Positions 39,487 to 50,342 of a DNA stretch of 64,000 bases are shown piece after piece. The position numbers and the translations under genes were made by a program. The stretch comes from Skeletonema tropicum (lineage: Eukaryota > Bacillariophyta > Thalassiosirophyceae > Thalassiosirales > Thalassiosiraceae), in assembly GCA_037178625.1 (NCBI GenBank), contig CM074149.1, forward strand, positions 248,001-312,000. Reading direction: 5' to 3'. The notes under the pieces were generated by a model, which did no database searches, was not told the DNA's origin, and saw only the letters and a list, made by a program, of their open reading frames with translations. The first letter of the stretch is position 1, and every line of letters begins with the position of its first letter.

Positions 39487-40479
39487 ATGAAGATGAAGAT
39501 ACAAATTGATAGTTCCATCATGGCGGCCGAGGGCGATAATAATATCACTTGGTTCACTTATGCCGGTGCAGATGGCGAAGTTATTCCTGACGATGCAACT
39601 CATGTCTTCGTGGACGTCAAAATCATTCTATAGGCATGCCAGCATCGTCGAAGTCCTTTGTCACGATAGAGTCGAAAAGATTGAAGAAAAAGCATTCTTT
39701 TGGTGCCCTCGCTTGAGACGAGTAATCATGCCGGGCGCGAAAATTGCTGAGAGGAGTGCATTCGAATGGTGTAGAGCCCTTGAGGGGTTGTAGAATGCGA
39801 CAAACTAGAAATAATGAAAGAAAGAACATTTAGTGGCTGCAGATCTCTAAGGAGCATCAACCTCCCATCCGTCGAAATTGTTGGACTTTGTGCGTTCTGC
39901 AATTGTAGAGCCCTCAAGGACGCCAAATTTAGTAACAAGCTGCAAAGATTTGGTCAGATTGCATTCGGTTTCTGCACCTCTCTAGAACGAATCACCATTC
40001 CATTGAAAGATGGCATGATTACCAATAATGATATATTCATAGCGTGTATAAAGTTGAACCACGTAGATCTGGACAAGAGAGCAGAAATACGTGAAACTCT
40101 TGCTGCTTTGTACTTTGAGGAATGGAGAAAGGATATGAATGAAGAAATTGATTCAATCAACAAGATTCTTCCCAATGCAGAGGCTGGTGTATTAGGCACG
40201 TTGGGCGACGTGGAAGGAGAAAAGGCCCAGGTAATACGAAGGTGGATTAGATCCGTTCTGGACAAAATTCGTTACTGCAAAGAGCGTCAATGCATATTGG
40301 ATGAGGCTGTAACTGTACTGCAGCTTGCTCTACCTCGCGATGTTGTGATGAATAATGTCCTCTCTTTTCTTGCATTGCCACTGCACAGGTTTGGAGTGGA
40401 GGATCATGAAGATGCAGGTGATGATGGTGTCGATGGAGAGCAGGATGATCAACACGACTTATGTTGTGTAATCCTGTGA
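39487..40479 (+). pseudogene. BspA-like leucine-rich repeat protein, frame-broken
   Basis: A family abundant in centric diatoms. Frame 1 opens MKMKIQIDSSIMAAEGDNNI, TWFTYAGADGEVIPDDATHV; near 39620 it shifts by one base to read SFYRHASIVEVLCHDRVEKI and EEKAFFWCPRLRRVIMPGAK; near 39785 it returns to frame 1 (VECDKLEIMKERTFSGCRSL) and stays open to TGA at 40479. LRR_5-type repeats (F..C..L..I..P....I....F..C) fill about residues 55-170, followed by a conserved helical C-terminus IRRWIRSVLDKIRYC and ALPRDVVMNNVLSFLALP. Two compensating one-base changes could be a slightly decayed gene or base-calling errors. It would act in protein recognition; the ligand is unknown. Confidence 0.7.
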
Positions 40480-40546
40480 TGATTTTGACAATGATACTTT
40501 TGGAGGGGTAGGGGGTGACGGAGATATGGTAGAGAATGATACGTAG

Positions 40547-41645
40547 CGTCAGATGTTATTACTAGCACAACTATGTAACTGCTGAAAAAGGATGGGCAAA
40601 GAAAGTATTGATTCTTTGGAAGCATTGGTATGTATTTTACTGCGATGATGCATGTTGATGTGTCGCTCATGCTGTTCTTTGTACAAGTTGTAAAAGTACG
40701 TTCGTCTGTCTTGAGAACTTGAAGCAGAAGCAGCGCTGTCATTCAAATCTTTTTCCAACGCATTCGTTCTGCTTCTTCCGCCTCCAACATCAACACAACA
40801 ACCAACACCACCATGCTGCATCATTATCATCGCCATCTTCTACGTTGTTTACTATCAACTTCTATCTCTATTCCTCCATCTCCATTCACCAAATAAAAAA
40901 TACTACACCCACCACAACACATCTCATCCACCTCACTCCTTATTCAACTTGAGACTCAAAAAGATGGACCAAAAGAAAAACACCACATTCAAAAACAGCA
41001 CTCTCAATATCGGCGGACAAAAGGCAATATTCACCGCAGTCGCCGGAACCCACAACTTCCAATTGGCCAACATGGTATCCACATAATCCTCATCCAATTG
41101 TTCCTTAATAGTATTCAAACTCTTGCCCTCCAGCACCCCCAGAAAGCCAAAGATGATAACAGTAAAGATTGGCGCTTGGACGAATTGATCAATAACGACT
41201 TTGATGGCGGTTGTGGAGGTGAAGGGATCTTCGGTGGGTGGGAGTGCTCCGTCGAGGAGGAGATAATAAAAGTGATTCCATGGTGCTTGGAGGATGAAGC
41301 CAAAGAAGGCGAAGCGGAGGAAGCGGGCAATGTCGACTGATGATGAATCTGATTCGTCACTAATATCTGTAGTAGTACTTGCTGTGGCCTGTTGGATCGC
41401 CTGACCGGATAAATCGGCAGCTCCTAAAATAACACCGGCAGTGATACTCTTGACTAATAATGGATTTGCTTCGAGTGCATCGAGATAGGAATTCCATGCG
41501 TCTGTGATGCCGCTGCCAAGTTCGGCCAAGTTGAGACATGTCGATGATACATGATGTTGTGCGTTCGATGATGTATGTATGTGTGCTTGATGCTGATGCT
41601 GATACTATTGTCTTCATGGTTGCGGTCTATCTCAGTATGAATGGT
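40547..41645 (-). repeat. Segmental duplication with the Mpv17 gene, copy 1
   Basis: Matches 43653-44910 in the same orientation, including the shared 3' flank (CTTGAGAACTTGAAGCAGAA, CTCTATTCCTCCATCTCCAT). This copy has lost about 130 bp at the 5' end of the gene. Bases 40480-40546 and 41646-42283 show no other gene. Confidence 0.8.
40933..41617 (-). pseudogene. Mpv17/PMP22-family gene lacking its presequence
   Basis: From about 41526 down, the frame encodes the same mature protein as the copy at 44071-44880 (AELGSGITDAWNSYLDALEA to SLKLNKE), with differences such as a shortened TTDISDES. At the 5' end the ATG context ATGAAGACAATAG is preserved (41617) but the presequence is deleted from about codon 11 to the TCATCGAACGC tract, and the remaining start reads out of frame into SSTHTYIIERTTSC. 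The core could be translated from an alternative start as a protein without targeting signal, but a pseudogene is more likely. Confidence 0.7.
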
Positions 41646-42283
41646 GTGTTTGTTGTGCTGGCTGCATGCAGTGTTCGTTGTAGTAAAGATGAAGACAAAA
41701 TTCGTTGTAAGTAACTTCTTGTTGCGCTTGTTTGGTTCGAGGTCGAGGTGCAAGAAAGAAAGAATCATTCCACGTTCGTTACTCACATGTGCCTTGTGCC
41801 TTTCCTTTTCCTTCGCCCATGCTCACACTTAGCATGCATTGGTCGAAGAAGTAAATGCCTCTTTCAGGCATCCTTCTTCGTTCCGCCGACCCATTCATTC
41901 CGACACCCCTCCACAATTCACCAATACTCGTCACTGTGCAATGAAGTCGATCGACGGAGCCGCATTCAAAATCAGAATTGTGAGCTTGGAGAAAGAGAAG
42001 GTCGAATTGTGTGCTGTTCGGTACTGGACTTCTCCTAGTATCCCCGGACTGGACCCCCTCTCGACCCGATCAGACCCTGCTTGGTCAACAAGTACCTATG
42101 AAAATCATTCAACGATATGAGGATGACGAAGATGAGCAACAGACGAGATCTATTGTATTCAACAGATGGCTCATTCCACCCCCTTCCGTTGTTCACAAGA
42201 AAGTAGACAATAATCTCCTCCACAAATTCCTCCTTCCTATCTTCCCCTGCACTTATCGGATCAAGACGATTTCAACACCATTC

Positions 42284-43400
42284 GAAAGCTTCTCATCAAG
42301 CTCTATCGATTGAACGCACCGCCATGGTCAAATATCGATCTTACAATCAATGAAACTCAACTCGAGAGGGGAAGTAGTAATCCATCCATAACTTCACTCC
42401 TCCCCGTCCAATCAAGACAATTCGACCACCATTAGAATCCTCTCATCAAGCTCTATCGATTGGTTGTATTATCGAGGTCAAATATCAATCTTTTGTCAAT
42501 CGACTCAACTCGAGAGGGGTTTAGAAAGTCAACCCACAGCGCCAAAGTCACTCCAAAATTTTGGAAATTTCAACAAAAGAACAGAATGACTTGTCTACCA
42601 CCGTCAAAATCACCACAGCAATGTCACAATTAACAAACTGCTCCCTCGCATCAAACAAATCTCCACAATCAAAATCGACAACAAACACTGCTCGGCCAAC
42701 CTGCGGTCGCCCTCGCTTAATCAACGAATTAATGGACAGTTTCGAGTTGGCACGTCGAAAATCCAAAATGACAGAGGGCGTCAATCAGCCTCATCAATGA
42801 TAGTTGGTACGTCGATGATCCAAACGCCTGCGCTGAAGAACGAAGCATCGATCAGCCTCATAATGATTGGTTCGATGGTCGAAGATCTCAAAAAACCGCG
42901 ACCACTTGGGACGGCGCAACATCAATATAAGCACCCCGAACTGCCCTCACAGTACAGTGTTGCTAGGTGCAACCGTCCATCAATATTTGCTGGCATCAAA
43001 CAAAAAAAAAAAAAAAAACAAAATCCACACCACCTCCCCAGCAACACTGTATTTTGTTGTCGACTCCCCTCCGGTCCGCTCGCTTCATTTGATGGTTGTG
43101 GGGGGACACAGGGTCGATATCTCGCGCCTTGATACTACAACCAAACGATAGAGCTGCTCGAGAGCTTTCTAAAAAACACTACTCATCGTCTTCCTACGAC
43201 CACTGGAGGGAAAGATATGGATGGCGTATGGATTTTCTGACAAAATTATTGACATACACACACGTGGGGCACACTTGGCGGAAAGTAACCCCATTTTGAC
43301 CGAGTCGATTGACAAAAGATTGTTTGTGAGGCTGATACTGCGTCCTAATCGATAGATCTCGATGAGAGCTTTCCAAAACACCGCTGGTCGTTCTCATCCG
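42284..43400. repeat. Diverged copy of the foldback repeat found in the 3.38-kb array
   Basis: Contains GAAAGCTTCTCATCAAGCTC then TATCGATT (42284), a second version at 42434, and inverted versions at 43142 (CGATAGAGCTGCTCGAGAGC) and 43347. The segment 42484-42625 (CAATCGACTCAACTCGAGAG, AGAACAGAATGAC) is the reverse complement of 55560-55695 in the array. A poly-A run lies near 43002-43018. There is no credible gene from 41646 to 43652. Confidence 0.6.
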
Positions 43401-43652
43401 ATGTGGGAGAGGGGAGATATGGATGATGGATAGCTGAATTATTTCTGCGACGGTCGACGGTGGATCAGTGATTGGGTGACGATTCAAAGATGGCAACGCA
43501 CAGCCATCCTATTCCAAAAGGGGATGATATAGCTGTCCATATTCACTCCTTACGAAGTGCCAGAGACGACGAACAACATTCACAATCAACCGGGGAAGTA
43601 AAAATGTGTGCGTGTAAAAGAAGTTGCTGCCCCGTTGTTGGAATTCGTGTGC

Positions 43653-44910
43653 AGCGTCAGATCGTTAGTACTTGCACAACTATATAACTGCTGCTGAAAG
43701 GATGGACAAAGTAAGTATTGATTCTTTGCAAGCTTTGATTTTGTATTTTACTCGATGTATTACATTACATTGCATGGCTGGTGATTTGTTGTCGACACAA
43801 CTCATGCTCTTTGCTGTTCTTTGTAGTTTGCAAGTTCGCCTGTCTTGAGAACTTGAAGCAGAAGCAGCGCTGTCATTCAAATCTTTTCCAACGCATTCGT
43901 TCTCTGCTTCTTCCGCCTCCAACATCAACACAACAACCAACACCACCATGCTGCATCATTATCATCGCCATCTTCTACGGTGTTTACTATCAACTTCTAT
44001 CTCTATTCCTCCATCTCCATTCACCAAATAAAAAAATACTACACCCACCACATCACAATCTCATCACCTCTCACTCCTTATTCAACTTGAGACTCAAAAA
44101 GATGGACCAAAAGAAAAACACCACATTCAAAAACAGCACTCTCAATATCGGCGGACAAAAGGCAATATTCACCGCAGTCGCCGGAACCCACAACTTCCAA
44201 TTGGCCAACATGGTATCCACATAATCCTCATCCAATTGTTCCTTAATAGTATCCAGACTCTTGCCCTCCAGCACCCCCAGAAAGCCAAAGATGATAACAG
44301 TAAAGATTGGCGCTTGGACGAATTGATCAATAACGACTTTGATGGCGGTTGTGGAGGTGAAGGGATCTTCGGTGGGTGGGAGTGCTCCGTCGAGGAGGAG
44401 ATAATAAAAGTGATTCCATGGTGCTTGGAGGATGAAGCCAAAGAAGGCGAAGCGGAGGAAGCGGGCAATGTCGACTGATGATGAATCTGATTCATCGATA
44501 CTACTATCAATATCTGTAGTAGTACTTGCTGTGGCCTGTTGGATCGCCTGACCGGATAAATCGGCAGCTCCTAAAATAACACCGGCAGTGATACTCTTGA
44601 CTAATAATGGATTTGCTTCGAGTGCATCGAGATAGGAATCCCATGCGTCTGTGATGCCGCTGCCAAGTTCGGCCAAGTTGAGACATGTCGATGATACATG
44701 ATGTTGTGCGTTCGATGATGATGATGATGATGATGGAGAGGGAAGGTTTGTTGTTGTGAGCAGTGTTCTTTGATAACTGAGTGGAGCGTAGGTAGATTGT
44801 TGCGGTGTCATGAATGCACTTGTGAGGCCACAGCCGCTTAGTAATAGTAAAGTGCTTGATGCTGATGCTATTGTCTTCATGGTTGCGGTCTATCTCAGTA
44901 TGAATGGTGC
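43653..44910 (-). repeat. Segmental duplication with the Mpv17 gene, copy 2
   Basis: Counterpart of 40547-41645. It contains the complete gene including presequence, so it is the parental or better-preserved copy. Confidence 0.8.
44071..44880 (-). CDS. Mpv17/PMP22-family membrane protein, probably plastid
   Basis: 269 residues. The N-terminus MKTIASASSTLLLLSGCGLT followed by SAFMTPQQ looks like a signal peptide with a diatom plastid-type cleavage motif (S-A-F), then a Ser/Thr-rich transit-like stretch. The mature part has the Mpv17_PMP22 layout: LLVKSITAGVILGAADLSGQ, FLRFAFFGFILQAPWNHFYY, AIKVVIDQFVQAPIFTVIIF, then the family signature WKLWVPATAVNIAFCPPILR and FFFWSIFLSLKLN. About four membrane segments. 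Family members sit in inner mitochondrial, peroxisomal or plastid membranes and are thought to form channels or affect metabolite homeostasis. The start is the first ATG and is needed for the presequence. It is divergent from RING protein 2, 422 bp away. Confidence 0.87.
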   Translation of the reverse strand: MKTIASASSTLLLLSGCGLTSAFMTPQQSTYAPLSYQRTLLTTTNLPSPSSSSSSSNAQHHVSSTCLNLAELGSGITDAWDSYLDALEANPLLVKSITAGVILGAADLSGQAIQQATASTTTDIDSSIDESDSSSVDIARFLRFAFFGFILQAPWNHFYYLLLDGALPPTEDPFTSTTAIKVVIDQFVQAPIFTVIIFGFLGVLEGKSLDTIKEQLDEDYVDTMLANWKLWVPATAVNIAFCPPILRVLFLNVVFFFWSIFLSLKLNKE

Positions 44911-45302
44911 GTTGGTTGTGTTCAGCATAAAAGCTAGAGAGGTTGGCGTTGGCCGCCCGCGGCCGGCAAGTTTGCTCGCTGGCGCCGCTTTGAGCTGTGA
45001 GTCAGCCACGATGGTTACACATAACGAACTTGCCGATTATGTGTCTCAAGCTCTGTTTATATTTAACATAATCACAAAAATAGACAAAAGACGAGGTAGA
45101 AATATTAAAAGTATGAACCGTCGAGTACTAAGGAATTAGTATCGTACGTACTTCTCTCTCGCGGAATATTTTTTGCTCGTTTGAGACAATCGTTGCCCCG
45201 TCATTGGTATTATTAATTCCTACGTCTCACGACGCGTAGGCAGAAAAAAGCCGATTTGAGGAAACTTGGTTGACAAAAAATGGTGTCTAATTTGTGTCGA
45301 CC

Positions 45303-46136
45303 ATGACGTCCAACACAGCAGCACCACCCGTCGCTTTAAACCAAGACAACATACCAGATGATTTCATATGCTCGATCTGCATGACGGTACCCGTCGATCC
45401 AGTAATCACTCCCTGCGATCATGTATTCTGCATAGAGTGCATTCGTCAAGCTCTAAATCAGAATAACATTTGCCCCATTGACCGTCGGCCATGCACGCAC
45501 CATCAGGTCAAACGACTCGATGGACTTGGATTGCGTGTATGGAGCGGTATTCAGGTGAAATGCGGTGGTCATGATAACGGATGTGCCTGGAGAGGATCTA
45601 TTTCAGATTATGCGGCACATACTCAAAATTGCACCGTGAGCCGAGCGTCGTCGTCGGCGGGGGACAACAACAACAACACTGTTACAATTAATTCCTTGGT
45701 GGAACAACTGGATACTGCCAATGCAGAGATTGCAAATCTGAAACATCAACTCGCCCAGGCGGAGACAGCCAGCTCGGTAATAAATGATACCGTCACTCTT
45801 ATGAGTGGTCAAATAGAAACTCTCCAGCTTGCACTCAGCCATCGTCCAGATGTGCCAAAGTTATTCCATGACCATTATAATTTTGATCGATATGATGTAG
45901 TACAATTATCTCAGCTCATATCCAGATATTTGGAAAATAAGCCGGGCAGGATTGACGCCAATAAAATTTACAATTGCGTACGTACATGCTATACTGATTT
46001 GGAGAAGGGGTACAGTGATAATCCTCCGCATTTATATACGGATGTGAGGATGTTGCTTGCCACGTGTTTGGCAAGTACATGGTTCTCAAAGAATCAAATG
46101 AATAGTATGAGGCAATGGAACAATTATTTTGGATGA
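45303..46136 (+). CDS. RING / TRAF-type zinc-finger protein 2
   Basis: 277 residues from MTSNTAAPP. RING CSICM...PCDHVFCIEC...CPID with the same Cys to Asp last ligand, TRAF-like finger VKCGGHDNGCAW...H...C, a shorter coiled coil (EQLDTANAEIANLKHQLAQA), and C-terminal LPKLFHDHYNF-like VPKLFHDHYNFDRYDVVQLS, then LISRYLENKPGRIDANKIYN and LATCLASTWF. It is clearly a paralogue of the protein at 34447-35283; the coiled-coil segment is the most diverged. Poly-Asn (GDNNNNTV) occurs at the finger/coil boundary. Probable ubiquitin ligase or signalling adaptor, by RING only. Start by analogy with protein 1. Confidence 0.85.
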   Translation: MTSNTAAPPVALNQDNIPDDFICSICMTVPVDPVITPCDHVFCIECIRQALNQNNICPIDRRPCTHHQVKRLDGLGLRVWSGIQVKCGGHDNGCAWRGSISDYAAHTQNCTVSRASSSAGDNNNNTVTINSLVEQLDTANAEIANLKHQLAQAETASSVINDTVTLMSGQIETLQLALSHRPDVPKLFHDHYNFDRYDVVQLSQLISRYLENKPGRIDANKIYNCVRTCYTDLEKGYSDNPPHLYTDVRMLLATCLASTWFSKNQMNSMRQWNNYFG

Positions 46137-46539
46137 TGATGATGTTGAGAATATGGACTTGAAAACAGTGTATAGATTACACACTCTTTGGATGATCTAT
46201 AGTGAACCTCTTCTAAGTAAGACGAAGAAGATGGAAAGGGGGCAATGACAATGAGCTCACTAGAGTGCGAGTGGCACTGCCCATAAGAGCAAAGGGGTGT
46301 ACTGTAAAATAATTAAGTACATTTTATCTTGATAAGTTTAGTCTACTTTCGAATCATTCACAAGAAGACATGCTTGTGGAGATAGAAGCAATGCATACTG
46401 AAAACTGAAGAAGTTGCGCTGAATGTGTTTATTTCCTGGTTCCCTGGGAAAAATAAGTTCAGACGCAACAACGTAGCTGCCTTATCTCTCGTCTAATTTC
46501 AATGTACTCGGAAAAAAAACAAAGCGTGTGTTATTGACA

Positions 46540-46724
46540 GAAATAGAATTTACGATTGCGTACGCTCATGCGTTACTGATATGGAAATGGGCTACAGTGA
46601 TAATCCTGAACATTATAATGAAGATATGAGGGTGTTGCTGCCACATACATGTTTGGCTAGTTCCTGGTTCTCAGAGAAGCAACGTCGTAATATAGAGCAA
46701 TGGAACAAGGATCATTTTGGATGA
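46540..46724 (+). pseudogene. RING/TRAF gene, 3' fragment
   Basis: Encodes NRIYDCVRSCVTDMEMGYSD, NPEHYNEDMRVLL and, after a two-base addition, TCLASSWFSEKQRRNIEQWN to KDHFG and TGA: the last 60 residues of the two RING proteins. It is closer to protein 1 (NKDHFG end). No RING part precedes it; 46137-46539 is otherwise empty. Confidence 0.75.
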
Positions 46725-46840
46725 TAATTTGTATGCTGACGGGATAGCATTTTAATGTCTACATCGAACATCTTGTCGCTGGTCAGTTGGCGCTTGCACA
46801 ATTTAATCTCGATTGACTTGAGGGGTGAGTTATGCAAGCC

Positions 46841-48199
46841 TCATTGCTCCACATCTGTATCTGCTCCATCGTTTGAGTAGTTCTCAAAGTCTTGCTCATC
46901 CTCATTATCTAATTCTTGCTTGGACCGGGAAGAATTTGAGTACGAATTCTCTTCGTCAGAAGATTCAATCTCTTCGCCAGATTCATCGTCCAACCCATCC
47001 GCTACCGCTAATTCGTCTCCGAGTTTGGCATCTACTTCTCCATCTCCATCATCTTGCAGATCATCATCTTCTATCTCGTGTAGACTGATACTCAAGTGTG
47101 TTGCGTGGAGCATTCCTTCCGGAAGTGTTACAGCTAAAGATTCTTCGCCGACATCTTCTTCTTTCTCCTCCTGCCCTTTTGTCCATTCTGCATGAAAGTT
47201 GAACCCTCCTCCGTCCTTCTTTACGAAAAGACGCTTATTCTCCTCATCCAGCTGTTTCAACATCTCAATTGCATCGGCATGTTCACGCTTGAGTGATGCA
47301 AAGTCCATGAAATAAGAGTCTGTCGACTTCTTCGTTGGCTTCTTCTTTTGTGAAGACAGCTTGCCTTTGGGCAAGGTTTGCTTAAACTCAACGCCATCAC
47401 TATCACTCACTTTCGATCGATTCGAGTTATCTCCATTTTCCTTGCCTTCGCTGCTGCCACGGCTGCTACGGCTGCTACTACTGTCACTACTCCGGCTGTT
47501 ATCTCGAGCAAGATTTACTGATATGTTGGAATCCTTGTTTTGTTGTCTTTGTATAGCATTTGGCTTGATCTTACTCGTAGTTTCCTCCTTCTTCTTTATC
47601 GAGTTGATAGTCCCCTCCTTCTTCTTCATCGAGTTCATAGTCCGGCCAGCATCTGGACATGGGCCGACCTTGAGCCCTCCTCCAGATTGCTTGCTCACTT
47701 TGACTTCGACATCCTCTTTTCTCTTCGTGACATTCTCTCGGGCAGGAGCAGGCTTGCGACGATTCAGTTCTATACTATCTATTGCATACTGAGACACCAA
47801 TGGCAATTGTTTCTTCTCTGGCTCATCAGCATTATTTGCCTCTCTTTTTGCTTTCGTTCGGCTTTTCTCCGGAGCTGTCGTAGAGGACGATTTCTCTAGT
47901 CTGAGCTTCAATCCACATTTAGTAAACTCATACGGTGTAGCAGCACAACTAGTATCTACCAGAAAGCCCTTCTTTTCATCTCTTCTCTTTGCTTCCCGTT
48001 TTCGTTGCCTGATCTGTTCTTTTCTTCTCTTTTCCAATTGGCTTGCTTGCCACGTGTTATGCTGCATTGATTGATTGATGCTGCCTCTTATATTTTTCAA
48101 GCGAGAGAGTCGCTTTTGTTCTGCGTAGTCGACAACTTGCTCATTCCAAGCCCACCATTTGAGGCGGCTTTCTTTTTCTTTAACCACTCATCCATGTTG
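46841..48199 (-). CDS. Charged coiled-coil-like protein, unknown function
   Basis: About 450 residues that I do not recognise. The N-terminus is basic and helical (EKESRLKWWAWNEQVVDYAE, QLEKRRKEQIRQRKREAKRR), the middle is Lys/Ser-rich with a serine-arginine run (SSDSSSSRSSRGSS), then a helical KREHADAIEMLKQLDEENKR and a strongly acidic C-terminus (EIEDDDLQDDGDGEVDAKLG). The long frame has no ATG: it opens directly after a stop, while the ATG at 48199 (MDEWLKKKK) is one base out of frame, next to an AAAGAAAAAGAAAG run. MDEWLKEKESRLKWW would result if the run were one base different, so a homopolymer error or an unseen splice is likely. Confidence 0.6.
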
Positions 48200-48514
48200 A
48201 AATCGAATGATGGTTAACGTGTCGATCTGGGGAAGCACGAGGTATTGTAATGCGAATTCAAATCCAATTTTTACCTCCCTTCTCGACCTCGACTTTGGAG
48301 AAAGAAGTCAGATCTCGGCTTCTCCTGTTCTAGATTACGAATCAACAGAAAGAAGAAAATTTGCAGCGGTTTCGAGCGGCTTGCTGTTGCTCAACACACC
48401 ATGCTTCCTCATCACACTTTGCTATTGCTTTTGCAAGAAACCATCGCGAAGAACAGGAAAGTATCTTGCAGAGGCGTTCCCGCCCTTTTGGGGGTTCCCG
48501 GAAATTTCGCTTCT

Positions 48515-48975
48515 AGCACCTTGCACGAAGTGCTTTGTCCAACTCTTTTGGGACTTCCTTAGATTTTGTAGTCTCCACAAAGTTATCCGATGGACAGCAC
48601 CCTCCATCGATACACTTTCCTCCTTCCTAATCTACCTGCAAGATCTGCTTCCTACCATGCTCTCCTGTTGACAGCAATGGCCCATATTAATGAATCCAAC
48701 GCCACGGATCAATAGTAATGGTAGTTGTTAGTCGATTGTTGCTGCTGGGTTCATGAATTTATTGTTTATACCATGCTCTTATCTACTACACACTTGGTCG
48801 ATATTTTCCCCGGAAATTTGCTTCTAGCACCTTGCACGCAGTGCTTTGTCCCACTCTTTGGGACTTCACATATCACATAGACAAAGATTTTGTAGTCTCC
48901 ACAAGTTATCCGATGCCGATGGACAGCACCCTCCATCGATACACTTTCCTCCTTCCTAATCTACCTACAAATAGA
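48515..48975 (+). repeat. Direct repeat, two copies of about 140 bp
   Basis: CTTCTAGCACCTTGCACG..GTGCTTTGTCC, GATTTTGTAGTCTCCACAA and CCTCCATCGATACACTTTCC occur at 48510-48650 and again at 48820-48965, the second with a 20-base insertion. There is no gene in 48200-49036. Confidence 0.7.
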
Positions 48976-49036
48976 TCGGAACTTTGGGCCCAAATAAGTT
49001 TTAGGGAGGTCGGTACATACGGTCTTAAGAAAGTAC

Positions 49037-50342
49037 TTAAGGTTGCAAGTCAGCAGGAAGCCTAGTGTACATTGCTGGGATGACTTGGAGTGAAATGTTA
49101 TGTTCAACACATTCCCATCCAATAGCAAGATGATCACCACCTATTCCTTCTTTGTGAATCGCTTCAAGGTAGTACTCCTTCCCCGCCTCAAGAATTTTTT
49201 TCCCCCTTTGTGATGAATACTTTTTCCATTGCTTGACGTTAGTCCACCCATTTACATATGCAATTCTTTCCTTATTGGCAGGATCTGTGTCAGTGCTCAG
49301 GTTCAACTCGGAGTAATCGTCCGAAGCTATGTACAAGTCCCACTCGCAAGTCACTGGTGGCAAGATGTGTGTTTGCAATCGCTGGCCATAGCAGTTACTA
49401 ATGTCCCTAACTTCAAGAGTAGAAGTCAAGATCAGAGAATTAGAGGGGGTGGAAGGGTATGATGGATGATTTACGAGTGCTTCAAGTTCGTCGGAGCAGA
49501 GGGCGAGTTGAAACCATTGTTTTAAAAGTGCACCACGGGTAACTGAAGGGCTGTATGAGGTTGAAGGGTAGGTCGAAGGTACCCGCCGATAGAGATGGCT
49601 CAGATGATGGTGTCTTTGAGATCGAAGGGTTGGTCGAAGGTATCGCCGATGGAAGAAGAGATGGTTCAGATGATGGCGCCGCCGATGGAAGAAGAGATGG
49701 TTCAGATGATGGCGCCTTTGAGATCGAAGGGTTGGTCGAAGGTACCGCCGATGGAAGAAGAGATGGCTCAGATGATGGCGCCGCCGATGGAAGAAGAGAT
49801 GGTTCAGATGATGGCGCCTTTGAGATCGAAGGGTAGGTCGAAGGTACCACCGATGGAAGAAGAGATGGTTCAGATGATGGCGCCGCTGATGGAAGAAGAG
49901 ATGGTTCAGATGATGACGCTTTTGCTGACTTTGACATAGGCACCCTAGAGGATTTCGGCCCCTTAGACTATTTCCCTTTTGCTCCAGTAATAGCAGAAGC
50001 TTGGTTCTTTTCAATGCTCTTGTTCTTATTTTGCCACACCCCAATCCCTGTTCCAGCAGCAACCATTACCAACAACGCAGCAGCTCCTGCATACTTTGAC
50101 GTTTTATTCCAGCTCCGATGCCAATAGTAGCGTGGGCGTGGATGATTAGCTGCTACTGCAGTACCTTCACCATCTTGACCTTCAAAACCTGCCTCGTGAT
50201 CCCCTTCGTTGTTCCAGTTCCAGTTCCGCCAACTCCAACTAGCCTCAACTTCCACTCCTGCTCCTGCTCCTGTATCAGTGCCTCCATCGGGGTTTGCAGT
50301 TTCAGAAGGGGCAGTTTGCTCAAAAGGGTTACTCGTAGTCAT
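49037..50342 (-). pseudogene. PA14-domain membrane protein with EPS repeats, frame-broken
   Basis: From ATG 50342: a Gly/Ala/Glu-rich cytosolic part, Trp/Asn-rich SWSWRNWNWNNEG, a single membrane segment YAGAAALLVMVAAGTGIGVW (about 90-109), then KGK, an in-frame TAG (49970-49968), and in the same frame SKGPKSSRVPMSKSAKASSS followed by Pro/Ser repeats (SSEPSLLPSAAP). At about 49578 GCGGGTACC replaces the GCGGTACC of the other repeats, shifting the frame to PSTYPSTSYSPSVTRGALLK and a PA14-like domain (WDLYIASDDYSELNLSTDTD, IAYVNGWTNVKQWKKYSSQR, EAGKEYYLEAIHKEGIGGDH). PA14 domains bind carbohydrates; with a TM anchor it would be a cell-surface protein. A pseudogene, or base errors in repeats. 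Confidence 0.65.
49592..49920 (-). repeat. Tandem repeat of about 102 bp, three units
   Basis: Coding minisatellite inside the PA14 gene. Each unit carries two GATGGAAGAAGAGATGGTTC blocks and one TTTGAGATCGAAGGGT block. In-frame length (34 codons) keeps the EPS..PSA pattern. Confidence 0.85.

Noticed and set aside
49555..49939. Plus-strand repeat ORFs (DGRRDGSDDG and MVQMMAP type)
   Set aside because: Antisense frames of the 102-bp coding minisatellite; the EPS..PSA frame connects to a TM segment and a PA14 domain.
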